A DNA stretch of 64,000 nucleotides from Pelagibius litoralis (GTDB lineage Bacteria; Pseudomonadota; Alphaproteobacteria; Kiloniellales; Kiloniellaceae). A program made the translations under genes and the position numbers. Below are positions 17,789-25,823 of this stretch, piece after piece (position 1 is the first letter of the stretch; every line of letters starts with the position of its first letter). The notes under the pieces were generated by a model that worked only from the letters and a program-made list of their open reading frames with translations, was not told the origin of the DNA and ran no database searches. The stretch is from the NCBI RefSeq assembly GCF_011683915.1, contig NZ_JAAQPH010000011.1, positions 1-64,000 on the forward strand, in the 5' to 3' direction.

Positions 17789-18938
17789 ATTCCAACGCCT
17801 GGTGGTTATAGAGCGTGAACAAAAGATCGAGATGATCGAGCAGCGCGGGCGTGTCATTTGTGGTGACGGCATCTTCTTTCATCAGGCTTAAGATGACGGC
17901 CAGGGCGTCATCATTGATGTCAAAAGTTTTACGATTAAAGCCAAGGCTGTAGGTGCCCTTGGGCGATGGGATGAGCGCGAATTTTACGTAGGCGGGTTTG
18001 ATCAGACCGGCCCTTGCCTGCAGAGCTTCTGTGAAGGCTGCCAAGCTAAGAGTGTCGTCGCGTTTGCTGTACTGTGCAGTGTCTTCACTGGCTGATCCGG
18101 TGAAAAACGAGGCCAGCCACTCACAAAACGCGGGCGTACTGAGCGAGTGGCTGAGATGATCGCGCAGCGTCTCAACGGCATCGATGGAGAGGATGAAGCC
18201 TGAGCTGTCTGCGCTCAACCCCTCGCCTGCGTAGCGGTGATCAAGCGCATCGTGGTCGGCGAGGTGCTGACCATAGGCGTCGTAAAGTTCGGACAATTTC
18301 GGGCCGAGGAAACCAACGGAAAAGGTCAACGCGTCGTCAAGCGTGGTGCCTTCGTGGGCGAAATGGGGGGGGATGTACAGGATGTCGCCTGAGGTAACCT
18401 CAACAGTATTGCCGTCAATGGGGTCTTTAAGGATTTTGAGGTCGAGGCCGTCGATGTACTCTTCATCGATGACGGGTTCACGACCAATGGTCCAGCGGCG
18501 TGAGCCTTGGCCTTGGACAAGAAAGACGTGATAGCTATCGATATGACCGCCGATGGTGCCTCCCTTGGTGGAGAAACTGGCCATGATGTCGTCCATCAAC
18601 CAACGGGGCGCAAAATTGAACGCGCGCAACAACGTGGCAGTGTCTGGGTGGAATTGTTCGACGTTTTGGACGAGCAGGCTCCAAGGTGGCTTTCCGGCGG
18701 TATTGAAATCTTCTTCGGTGAAGGGCCCAAATTGGCAGGCCCAGTCTTTCCGCGAGACCATGCGTGCGCGCGCGGTCTCTTCCATGGACAGTCCCGCAAG
18801 TTCATCTGGCGTGATCAGTCCGTCCATCACGGCTTGATCGATGGCGTTCCGCACAAGGAACGGCCGTTTGTTCCAGTAGTTCGCGTAGAAATCCACGATC
18901 GACGGCAGGGCGTCGAGAGTGGCAAGAGAAGAGGACAT
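17781..18938 (-). CDS. JmjC/cupin 2-oxoglutarate oxygenase (RoxA/YcfD-like)
   Basis: 385 residues. FYANYWNKRPFLVRNAI at the N-terminus and GGHIDSYHVFLVQGQGSRRW (130-149) with the HxD iron ligands H132/D134 and the distal H195 in PHFAHEGTT identify a JmjC-type Fe(II)/2-oxoglutarate oxygenase of the ribosomal-protein hydroxylase group. The known homologue YcfD hydroxylates an Arg of uL16. The last residues ALEWH and the TGA stop (17781-17783) lie at or inside the IS6 end at 17788, so the natural C-terminus has been replaced. The loss is probably only a few residues and the protein may still work. It sits between two unrelated IS6 elements. Confidence 0.82.
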   Translation of the reverse strand: MSSSLATLDALPSIVDFYANYWNKRPFLVRNAIDQAVMDGLITPDELAGLSMEETARARMVSRKDWACQFGPFTEEDFNTAGKPPWSLLVQNVEQFHPDTATLLRAFNFAPRWLMDDIMASFSTKGGTIGGHIDSYHVFLVQGQGSRRWTIGREPVIDEEYIDGLDLKILKDPIDGNTVEVTSGDILYIPPHFAHEGTTLDDALTFSVGFLGPKLSELYDAYGQHLADHDALDHRYAGEGLSADSSGFILSIDAVETLRDHLSHSLSTPAFCEWLASFFTGSASEDTAQYSKRDDTLSLAAFTEALQARAGLIKPAYVKFALIPSPKGTYSLGFNRKTFDINDDALAVILSLMKEDAVTTNDTPALLDHLDLLFTLYNHQALEWH

Positions 18939-19070
18939 CACACGATCCGATGTTGAGAACGTTGCGCTCGTTATGACATGGACGGGTGCTGTCAGTCTAA
19001 TGCGAACCAGTCTCCGGATTGCCTGGCACCGCCAAGTTTAGGCCGTCATCTGACACCATTCAGCCAGCGC

Positions 19071-19877
19071 GGCACTGTCACATCTTCCCGAAGTGAATAT
19101 AGGGGTTCGGGAGAATAGGTCTGTTTCACGCAGTCTGGGTAGCGATCCGCCATTCGGTGAATGCCACATCTCGGAAGGTTTTGAGTGTGCGTCTGGAGAT
19201 GGGGTGGCGTTGGAGGTTGAACCAGTTGTAGACGACGGCGTGGGTAGAGAGAAATCGTTGCGTCGATCCTGGCCGCTTAAAGCCGATCCACGATCGCTCT
19301 CGCCGCCGCACCGGCTGATGGGAACTCTCAGCACGATTGTTCAGTCGGCCGCCTGTCTTGTGGCGTTCTTTAAGTCCGAGACCTCCCAACGCCGCGCCAT
19401 AGGAGCGTAGCTTGTCAGTCACGACTGCAGTTGGTGAAATGCCCTGCTTCCTAAGCAGTTTCCGAATCAGTTTCTTGGCAGCACGCTTGTCTCGCCGCGG
19501 CTGGAGCAAGATGTCGAGTACCTCGCCTTCAGCATCGACAGTGCGCCACAAATACATCCGGTGCCCGCCGATCGAAACGAACATTTCATCCAAATGCCAT
19601 CGCTCATTTGCCGTTGGCCGGCGCCGGCGCAAATTCCTGGCGTAGGCCGTTCCGAATTTCACGACCCAACGGCGGACGGTCTCGTAGCAGATGTCCAAGC
19701 CACGCTCAGCCAGCAAGTCCTCGACGTCCCTGAGACTCAAGTTGAACCGCAGATATAACCAGACGGCATAGCGGATGACACTCGGTGGAAAATGATGACG
19801 GGCATATGAGACCTTAGACATGAGACAACGCTAACGGGCTGTCATCGATCCGGCCAGCTCGTTCCTGTGACAGAGCC
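19071..19877 (-). mobile_element. IS6-family insertion sequence (second, distinct, 807 bp)
   Basis: Left end GGCACTGTCACA and right end (reverse complement) GGCTCTGTCACA form the terminal inverted repeat, 11 of 12 matching. The transposase frame fills the element, with 55 and 56 bp outside it. Flanking octamers (GCCAGCGC and GCTGAGGC) do not match, so no target duplication remains. The element is different from, and oriented opposite to, the one at 16984-17788; their transposase genes converge on the oxygenase gene. Confidence 0.82.
19126..19821 (-). CDS. IS6-family transposase, intact
   Basis: 231 residues, full IS6 length. MSKVSYARHHFPPSVIRYAV opens the family N-terminus; LSLRDVEDLLAERGLDI is the HTH; the DDE triad lies in WHLDEMFVS, VTDKLRSYGAA and NNRAESSHQ. 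Unlike the first IS in this region it has no internal stop, so it could be active. IS6 enzymes move by replicative cointegrate formation and commonly leave adjacent rearrangements, which fits the mosaic structure here. Confidence 0.9.
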   Translation of the reverse strand: MSKVSYARHHFPPSVIRYAVWLYLRFNLSLRDVEDLLAERGLDICYETVRRWVVKFGTAYARNLRRRRPTANERWHLDEMFVSIGGHRMYLWRTVDAEGEVLDILLQPRRDKRAAKKLIRKLLRKQGISPTAVVTDKLRSYGAALGGLGLKERHKTGGRLNNRAESSHQPVRRRERSWIGFKRPGSTQRFLSTHAVVYNWFNLQRHPISRRTLKTFRDVAFTEWRIATQTA

Positions 19878-20264
19878 GCTGAGGCCGTTAGGGTTAGGCC
19901 GAACGGGGATTGATTGTCCTTTGGGGCCAGGCAAGGTCAGACGCTACGCAGTTCCGGCCGGAAAACACTGAAAGGTAGACTGCATCACTATCCGGTACCG
20001 CAGAAGTGGCTTGATGAGACCCACGTGATCTGGAGCGGTGGACATCAGTAAGATCGCCGAGATCCATCTTCTATATTCCGGGTGTCGTCAAATGGCTGCC
20101 AATAGAAATGGCCGCCTTTAGAACAGAAAGGTGACAGAAACACCTAACCTGCAACTGCTGCGATACAATACGGTCAGTGGGCGTATGCCAATCTGAAATT
20201 CTGTCACTTCCAGATTTTGATCACTCGGGTCAAAGCGATATTGTGCTTTTTCTTGAACACGTAT
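19878..20264. other. Intergenic region between IS and amide operon
   Basis: No gene or known element is recognised in this 390-base stretch. It probably holds remnants of the sequence into which the IS inserted plus the upstream part of the amiC promoter region. Confidence 0.4.
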
Positions 20265-20292
20265 TTGACTCTACTCCTTGAGCGATTATCAT
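20265..20292 (+). promoter_or_regulatory. Putative sigma-70-type promoter of amiCR
   Basis: TTGACT (20265-20270) and TATCAT (20287-20292) are separated by 16 bp and lie about 140 bp before the amiC start. The fit is good by eye but untested. Confidence 0.45.
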
Positions 20293-20431
20293 TGTTTCAA
20301 GGGAGCGTGGAGGTTTGGCTTAGACACCGATATGGATATGAAGTCCGAAATCATGGCGTCTGCGCTGATGCGCTTCCTCCAATATGGAAGTGGGGCACCG
20401 TAAGCCATCGACTTTCTGGGAGGAACACTTG

Positions 20432-21574
20432 ATGCCGCGAGCGCGAAGTACTGGCGAGCCGTGGCGTGTCGGCGTCTTGTTTTCGAGAACCGGATTTATG
20501 AAGGTGATCGAAGACACGCAGTTGCGGGGAACACTCACAGCGATCGACGAGGTCAACAGTGCCGGGGGTATCAATGGCCGGCCTATTGAGCCGGTCGTTT
20601 ACGATCCGGGATCTGAGTCCTCTGCGTTCGGCCGATACGCCAAGAAGCTGATGGTCGAAGATGGGGTCACAACTATGTTTGGCTGCTATACATCGAGCAG
20701 TCGCAAGGCGGTTCTTCCCGTCATCGAACGGCTTAACGGCCTGCTGTGGTACCCAACCCTGTATGAAGGGTTCGAGTTTTCCCCCAATGTCATTTACACC
20801 GGCGCGGCGCCGAATCAGAACAGCGTAGAATTGTGCCGGTTTCTCATGGAATCATACGGGACGCGGTTTTTCTTCATCGGCTCGGACTACGTTTACCCTC
20901 GGGCGTCGAACCGAATCATGCGCGAACTTGTCCGCAACAATGGCGGTGAGGTTGTCGGTGAGCAATACCTCAGCTTGCGCGCCAAGGACCGAGATTTTCT
21001 CCCCGTGATGCGCGAAATCGGGCGCGCTTCACCCGACGTTATCTTTTCCACCGTCGTCGGGGATTCCACGACCCATCTGTACCAGGCATACGCGGATTCT
21101 GGCTTTAATTCCAAGGTGATGCCGATCGCAAGCCTGACCACAACCGAAGCCGAGATCGGGGCAATGGGGCCGGATGTGGGAGAGGGACATATTACCGCGG
21201 CGCCCTATTTCGAAGGCATCAGCGGCGCGCGCAACTCCTCTTTCGTTGAGCTTTACAAAAAACGCTATGGCCAGGACCAGCCCACCAACATGTGCGTGGA
21301 AGCCAGCTATTTCCAGGTTCACGTCTTTGCCAGGGCGCTGGAACAGGTGGACACTTTGGAAACCGAGGCCTTACGTCCCGCGGTGCTTGGTTCTGAATAC
21401 GATGCACCTCAAGGCAAAATTTCTATCAACCTGTCGTGCGCGCATACTGATCTCTGGACGCGTATCGGGAAGGCCAACCGTCAGGGCCAGTTCGAGGTTA
21501 TCCGCGAATCAAGCTCCAGGGTTGATGCAGATCCCTATTTGATCGGCTACGGACGATCCCTGGTGTACGGATAA
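20432..21574 (+). CDS. amiC: Amide sensor AmiC
   Basis: 380 residues from ATG 20432, with GGGAGGA seven bases upstream; the longer frame from 20384 has no such site. There is no signal peptide although the fold is that of a periplasmic binding protein: GVLFSRTGFMKVIEDTQLRG, SRKAVLPVIERLNGLLWYPT, YEGFEFSPNVIYTGA. This matches AmiC, the cytoplasmic ligand sensor that holds AmiR inactive until an amide binds. It resembles the importer's own binding protein at 22494-23741 closely (AVLPV, WYPTLYEG, NVIYTGA.PNQ), so sensor and transporter protein are paralogues. amiR follows after 3 bp. Confidence 0.92.
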   Translation: MPRARSTGEPWRVGVLFSRTGFMKVIEDTQLRGTLTAIDEVNSAGGINGRPIEPVVYDPGSESSAFGRYAKKLMVEDGVTTMFGCYTSSSRKAVLPVIERLNGLLWYPTLYEGFEFSPNVIYTGAAPNQNSVELCRFLMESYGTRFFFIGSDYVYPRASNRIMRELVRNNGGEVVGEQYLSLRAKDRDFLPVMREIGRASPDVIFSTVVGDSTTHLYQAYADSGFNSKVMPIASLTTTEAEIGAMGPDVGEGHITAAPYFEGISGARNSSFVELYKKRYGQDQPTNMCVEASYFQVHVFARALEQVDTLETEALRPAVLGSEYDAPQGKISINLSCAHTDLWTRIGKANRQGQFEVIRESSSRVDADPYLIGYGRSLVYG

Positions 21575-21577
21575 GCA

Positions 21578-22234
21578 ATGAATACGCCAGATCAATCGGC
21601 AACTGTTATGCGCCGGCGCGCGGGGGGCGGACAGATTCGGAAAAGGTCCACCACGGACAGCGGGGTCTATGGGGGGCTGACGGATCTGGATATTGCCGTT
21701 ATCACCAAGCGTGATGAAGAAGGTGAACGGCTGATTCGGGGATTGCAGAGTCTGCGCTCGCGCGTCAATCATGTTTGGCCGGTGCCCGAGCAAATACCCG
21801 TCGAGAATGACGTGGTTTTCTGTGATTTGATCGACGACCTTCCCAGGCGCTTGCCCTGGATACCGGGAGAACCTGGCGCGGCGCTGGTGATTCTCGTTCA
21901 CGGAAATCTACCCGTTGATTTCAAGCTGCTTCATTCCTGCGCCCCGCACGCAGTGTTGACTCTACCCGCGACAATCCAAGCCGTGCAGTGCAACCTGATG
22001 ATCGCACGCGAACATTTCATGTATGAGCGCCGGCTTCGCAGACGCATCGAAAAACTCGACGAAAATCTGCGAACCATGCGCAGCGTAGAGCGTGCGAAGA
22101 CAATTCTTATGCACAGCAAGAGTCTGAGCGAAGACGAGGCCTATCATCACCTCCGCCGCTTGGCCATGGAGAAGCGCACGACGATTGGAGCGGTTGCTAC
22201 TGCGGTCGTTGACTCGCAGGAATTGCTGGGATAG
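21578..22234 (+). CDS. amiR: ANTAR antitermination regulator AmiR
   Basis: 218 residues. A pseudo-receiver region (about 35-135, LTDLDIAVITKRDEEGERLI) lacks a clear phosphoacceptor site. A helical coiled-coil segment follows (RRLRRRIEKLDENL), then the C-terminal ANTAR domain: VERAKTILMHSKSLSEDEAY and LRRLAMEKRTTIGAVA. Known role: AmiR binds leader RNA and prevents formation of terminators once AmiC releases it. The gene lies directly before a 259-bp leader with two intrinsic terminators, the obvious target. Confidence 0.93.
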   Translation: MNTPDQSATVMRRRAGGGQIRKRSTTDSGVYGGLTDLDIAVITKRDEEGERLIRGLQSLRSRVNHVWPVPEQIPVENDVVFCDLIDDLPRRLPWIPGEPGAALVILVHGNLPVDFKLLHSCAPHAVLTLPATIQAVQCNLMIAREHFMYERRLRRRIEKLDENLRTMRSVERAKTILMHSKSLSEDEAYHHLRRLAMEKRTTIGAVATAVVDSQELLG

Positions 22235-22315
22235 CTTTGATTTCATCGGAAGTGACGTTTCGACGTTGACTCCGCGGCAGCAACGGTGCTGCCCATAAAA
22301 TTGATGGCGATGGAG

Positions 22316-22359
22316 CCCCATACTCAACGTCCGTTTGGGACGTGAGGTGGGGTTTTTTT
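22316..22359 (+). terminator. Leader terminator T1
   Basis: CCCC (22316-22319) pairs with GGGG (22349-22352), and ACGTCC with GGACGT inside; seven T residues follow directly. It has the features of an intrinsic terminator ahead of the amide importer operon. Confidence 0.8.
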
Positions 22360-22428
22360 GTGGCGCAAATTGGAGCGTCCAGACCCGGAAACACGGCGAA
22401 GAAGCCGTGAAAAATGGAATGGCGAAGT

Positions 22429-22473
22429 AGCCCCTCTGTTGGCCGTGCAAGCGGCGGACGGCGGGGCTTTTTT
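22429..22473 (+). terminator. Leader terminator T2
   Basis: AGCCCC (22429-22434) pairs with GGGGCT (22463-22468), with GCCGT/ACGGC extending the stem; a TTTTTT run, G and TTTTT follow. An inner alternative stem GCCG-TGCAAG-CGGC would compete with the long stem. Confidence 0.8.
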
Positions 22474-22493
22474 GTTTTTGGGAGGAAAGAAAG

Positions 22494-23741
22494 ATGAAAA
22501 TCACTCGGCGCAAACTACTGAAGGGCGGGGCCGCAGCCGGTGCAGTTGCAGCCACCGGTTTCCCGCATATTTGGGTCACGGACGCCTCGTTGGCATATGC
22601 CGCGGGCGGAAAGATCAAAGTCGGTGTGCTGTTCTCGCTGACTGGCACCACCGGCATCATTGAGGAATCCCTCAACAAGGCCACGATCATGGCCATTGAG
22701 GAAATTAATGACCAAGGCGGTATCAACGGCATGCAAATTGAAGCCGTTGTGGAGGATCCGGCTTCCGACCCAGCCACCTTCGCCCAGAAGGCGCGCAAGT
22801 TGGTGCTCAGTGACAAGTGCGTCAGCGTCTTCGGCTCCTACACGTCTGCCAGCCGCAAGGCAGTGCTGCCGGTGTTTGAGAAGCGCAAAAACCTTTACTG
22901 GTACCCGACGCTCTATGAAGGTCGCGAGTGCTCCAAGAACGTGATCTACACAGGCGCCGTGCCGAACCAGCAGCAGGATGAGTTCGTGCCCTGGTTGGTC
23001 AAGAACTTCGGGAAACGTTGGTATCTGATCGGTTCCAACTACATTTACCCGAAGGAAGAAAACAACTACTGCAAGAAGCTTCTGAAGGAACTCGGAGCGG
23101 AAGTAGTAAACGAAGAATACGTGCCCTTGGGCCATTCCGAGTTCTCTTCGGTGGTAAACAAGTTCCGCAGCGAAAAGCCCGACGTCATCTTCTCGACCGT
23201 CGTCGGCGATTCCGTGGTGGCGCTGCACCGTCAGTATCGCGCGGCGGGTCTGGACCCGGCCAAGATGCCAATGGCCAGTCTGACTACATCGGAAAACGAA
23301 GTGGCGGCCATGGGCGGCGACGCGGCGGCTGGACACTTCACGTCAGCTCCCTACTTCATGGTCTGGGACAGCCCTGAAAACCAGAAGTTCGTCGAGTCCT
23401 ATCAGAAGCGTTGGGGCGCGGATAAGGTGACGCACTTCGTGTCCGAGCCTTGCTACTTCCAGGTCAAAATGTTCCAGCAGGCGGTGTCCAAACTGGCGCC
23501 CAGCGACATTAACCCGGCCGAGATCCGCGAAGCGGTAAAGGGAGTGGAACTGACAGCGCCGCAGGGCAAGGTCCGGCTGGACGCAGCCACACTGCACACT
23601 TACCTGTGGCCGAAGATCGGCCAGTGCAAATCCGACGGTCAGTTCGAAATCATCAAACAGTCTCCGGGTTGGCTGGAGCCGGTTCCTTACAAAGCCTATG
23701 AAAACCAAGTCTGCACAGAGCAGGGCCTCAAGGAAACCTAA
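22494..23741 (+). CDS. Urea/amide-type ABC transporter substrate-binding protein (UrtA/FmdD-like)
   Basis: 415 residues with a twin-arginine signal, TRRKLLKGGAAAGAVAATGF. The mature protein is of the type I branched-chain-amino-acid/urea binding family: GVLFSLTGTTGIIEESLNKA, AIEEINDQGGINGMQIE, WYPTLYEGRECSKNVIYTGA. Its nearest functional relatives are UrtA (urea) and FmdD (short-chain amide) proteins. The amidase and AmiC in the same locus favour short amides such as formamide or acetamide. A strong GGGAGGA site precedes ATG 22494, and an intercistronic hairpin follows the gene. Confidence 0.9.
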   Translation: MKITRRKLLKGGAAAGAVAATGFPHIWVTDASLAYAAGGKIKVGVLFSLTGTTGIIEESLNKATIMAIEEINDQGGINGMQIEAVVEDPASDPATFAQKARKLVLSDKCVSVFGSYTSASRKAVLPVFEKRKNLYWYPTLYEGRECSKNVIYTGAVPNQQQDEFVPWLVKNFGKRWYLIGSNYIYPKEENNYCKKLLKELGAEVVNEEYVPLGHSEFSSVVNKFRSEKPDVIFSTVVGDSVVALHRQYRAAGLDPAKMPMASLTTSENEVAAMGGDAAAGHFTSAPYFMVWDSPENQKFVESYQKRWGADKVTHFVSEPCYFQVKMFQQAVSKLAPSDINPAEIREAVKGVELTAPQGKVRLDAATLHTYLWPKIGQCKSDGQFEIIKQSPGWLEPVPYKAYENQVCTEQGLKET

Positions 23742-23770
23742 CCAGTCCTTGTCCAGTTTGGCGTTGGCAT

Positions 23771-23798
23771 CTGGTGGGAGGCTCTCGCCTTCCACCAG
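23771..23798 (+). promoter_or_regulatory. Intercistronic hairpin after the binding-protein gene
   Basis: CTGGTGGGAGGC (23771-23782) pairs with GCCTTCCACCAG (23787-23798) over a TCTC loop, with one G-U pair; no T-run follows. Such hairpins usually protect the upstream message and raise binding-protein output relative to the permeases. Confidence 0.65.
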
Positions 23799-23827
23799 GT
23801 GCCGCCCGTATCAAGGTTGTTCGACGT

Positions 23828-24697
23828 ATGGACATTTTCATTTCTCAGATTGCGACCGGACTGAGCATCGCGTCGATTTTGCTGCTTGTCGCGCTTGGCC
23901 TGGCGATCATTTACGGCACCACCGGCGTCATCAACATGGCGCATGGGGAGTTTGTGATGCTGGGTGCCTATAGCGCTTGGGCCCTACAGACTTATGCAGG
24001 TATCGGGTTGATCGAAAGCCTGATCCTTATCTTCATTTTCGTCGGCCTCTTCGGTTGGGTCATCGAACGCGCGGTCATACGACATCTTTACGACAGGCCG
24101 CTGGATACCATTCTGGCTACTTGGGGCATCGGTATCATGGCGCAGCAGGCCATTCGCCTGATGGCGGGTGGGGAACTGCGTTATGTACAGATGCCCGAGG
24201 CTCTGAGCGCCAGCATATCTCTGTTGGGTGTGGAAATTTCCGCGTTCCGTATTTTCGTGCTTGTTTTCACCGCCGCGCTATTCGCCTTCACCTGGTGCCT
24301 GATGTACCGCACCAGCATCGGGATGAAGTTGCGCGCCATCACCCAGAATCGGGAGATGGCCAGTTCCTTCGGTATCAACAGCAACCGGGTTTACAGCATG
24401 ACGTTTGCTTACGGCGCTGGCCTGGCAGGCCTCGCCGGCGCCCTGGTGTCGCCCTTGAAGAGCGTGTCGCCAGAGATGGGTACTTCCTATGTGGTGGATG
24501 CTTTCATGGTGGTAGTGCTTGGCGGCGTCGAAAGCCTGGTGGGAACCATTGTCAGTTCAGCGATTCTGGGGCAACTCACGGGTTTTCTGGCCTTCTACAG
24601 CAACGACACCATTGCCAAGGCGCTAGTGTTCCTGGCCATCGTGATTCTGATCCGTTACCGCCCGCAAGGACTGTTCGCCACCAAAGTGCGCGGCTGA
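23828..24697 (+). CDS. ABC transporter permease, branched-chain/urea type (UrtB-like)
   Basis: 289 residues from ATG 23828 (MDIFISQIATGLSIASILLL); the frame begins earlier but AAGG precedes this ATG. Hydrophobic LivH-type permease with GLAIIYGTTGVINMAHGEF near the N-terminus and GLAGALVSPLKSVSPEMG later, and several transmembrane spans. It should form the inner-membrane channel together with the next gene product. The motif set fits UrtB/FmdE-type proteins better than leucine transporters, given the operon context. Confidence 0.9.
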   Translation: MDIFISQIATGLSIASILLLVALGLAIIYGTTGVINMAHGEFVMLGAYSAWALQTYAGIGLIESLILIFIFVGLFGWVIERAVIRHLYDRPLDTILATWGIGIMAQQAIRLMAGGELRYVQMPEALSASISLLGVEISAFRIFVLVFTAALFAFTWCLMYRTSIGMKLRAITQNREMASSFGINSNRVYSMTFAYGAGLAGLAGALVSPLKSVSPEMGTSYVVDAFMVVVLGGVESLVGTIVSSAILGQLTGFLAFYSNDTIAKALVFLAIVILIRYRPQGLFATKVRG

Positions 24698-24743
24698 CCG
24701 GCGGTGCGGAAAGCATGAAATTATCGGCGTAAGGATACCTACT

Positions 24744-25823
24744 GTGTCAAGAAGAACGGCCATACAGATCGGCACATACGCAATCATGTGCCTCGCCGTG
24801 TTATTGGTTCCAACCTTTGTGGACGATGCGTTCCTCCTCAACAAATATTCGCGCTATCTGGTGCTGGGGATCCTGGCGTTAGCGCTCAGCCTTTCCTGGG
24901 GCTACACCGGGATCCTCAATCTGGGCCAGGCGGTCAGCTTCGGGTTGGGGTCCTACTGCATGGCCATGGCGCTGAAGCTACGCACCATTCCAGTGCATAC
25001 CGGCAAGGCCGGCCTTCCAGATTTCATGGTGTGGAACAACGTCACCGATCTGCCCTGGTTCTGGGCACCCTTCCATTCGCTCACTTTCGCCATCACTGCC
25101 GGAATCGCCATTCCGGTTATCTTGGCGGCGCTCCTGGGGTGGTTCATCTTCAAGGGGCGGGTTTCGGGCGTGTATGTCGCCATCATCACATTGGCTTGGC
25201 TGGTGGTGGTGAATTTGCTGATCGTCGATCAGCAGCGATATACCGGCGGCTTCAACGGAATTACGGACCTGGCGCAGCTCGAACTTTTTGGGTTCGAGTT
25301 CGACGCTTACGGAAGTTCGTCCTTCTACTTGATCGCCATCACCCTGACGGTGTGCCTGTTTTTTGCACTGGCGGTGACAAAATCCAAGGCGGGCCTGATT
25401 TTTCAGGGCATCCGTGACCACGAAGATCGCGTGCGTTACTTCGGCTATGACGTGGCCAACTTCAAAATCTTCGCCTTTTCCTTGTCGGCCGCCATCGCCG
25501 GTGTCGCGGGCATGCTCTACACCGTGGTGATGGAGTTCGCCTCGCCAACCTTTCTTGGCGTGCCGTTGAGCTTGAGCGTGGTCATCTGGGTCGCAGTCGG
25601 CGGTCGGGGAAGTCTGCTGGGCGCCACATTGGGGGCGATCATTGTAACAGGCATGCAGGGTGCCTTGTCGGAATCCGAAACCTTCCTGGAGACTTGGACT
25701 CTGATCATGGGCTTCATGTTCGTGATGGTGGTGCTGTTTCTGCCCAAAGGATTGGCCGGGGCCGCCGAAAGAATTCTGGACCACATCGCCGGGCCCGTCG
25801 ACGCGAAGGGAGGCGTGAAATGA
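24744..25823 (+). CDS. ABC transporter permease, branched-chain/urea type (UrtC-like)
   Basis: 359 residues with a GTG start preceded by AGGA. LivM-type permease: ALALSLSWGYTGILNLGQAV, FKGRVSGVYVAIITLAW, GIRDHEDRVRYFGYDVANFK and WVAVGGRGSLLGATLGA. It pairs with the UrtB-like permease. The C-terminal tail is short and ends in an ATGA overlap with the first ATPase gene. Confidence 0.9.
   Translation: MSRRTAIQIGTYAIMCLAVLLVPTFVDDAFLLNKYSRYLVLGILALALSLSWGYTGILNLGQAVSFGLGSYCMAMALKLRTIPVHTGKAGLPDFMVWNNVTDLPWFWAPFHSLTFAITAGIAIPVILAALLGWFIFKGRVSGVYVAIITLAWLVVVNLLIVDQQRYTGGFNGITDLAQLELFGFEFDAYGSSSFYLIAITLTVCLFFALAVTKSKAGLIFQGIRDHEDRVRYFGYDVANFKIFAFSLSAAIAGVAGMLYTVVMEFASPTFLGVPLSLSVVIWVAVGGRGSLLGATLGAIIVTGMQGALSESETFLETWTLIMGFMFVMVVLFLPKGLAGAAERILDHIAGPVDAKGGVK

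Larger units (their letters stand above)
22235..22478 (+). promoter_or_regulatory. Structured leader RNA with two attenuators, proposed AmiR target
   Basis: In order: a possible UUCG-loop hairpin near 22253-22273; hairpin H1 (22276-22293), GGCAGC-AACGGT-GCTGCC, a perfect 6-bp stem with a hexaloop whose positions 1 and 4 are A and G as in ANTAR target loops; terminator T1 (22316-22359); hairpin H2 (22392-22409), CACGGC-GAAGAA-GCCGTG, also a hexaloop; terminator T2 (22429-22473). GGGAGGA then leads into the binding-protein gene. The arrangement predicts that transport and amidase genes are read only when AmiR binds. Confidence 0.72.

Noticed and set aside
22392-22409. Hairpin H2 as a canonical ANTAR target
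   Set aside because: The hexaloop has G at position 4 but G rather than A at position 1, so it is only described as part of the leader.
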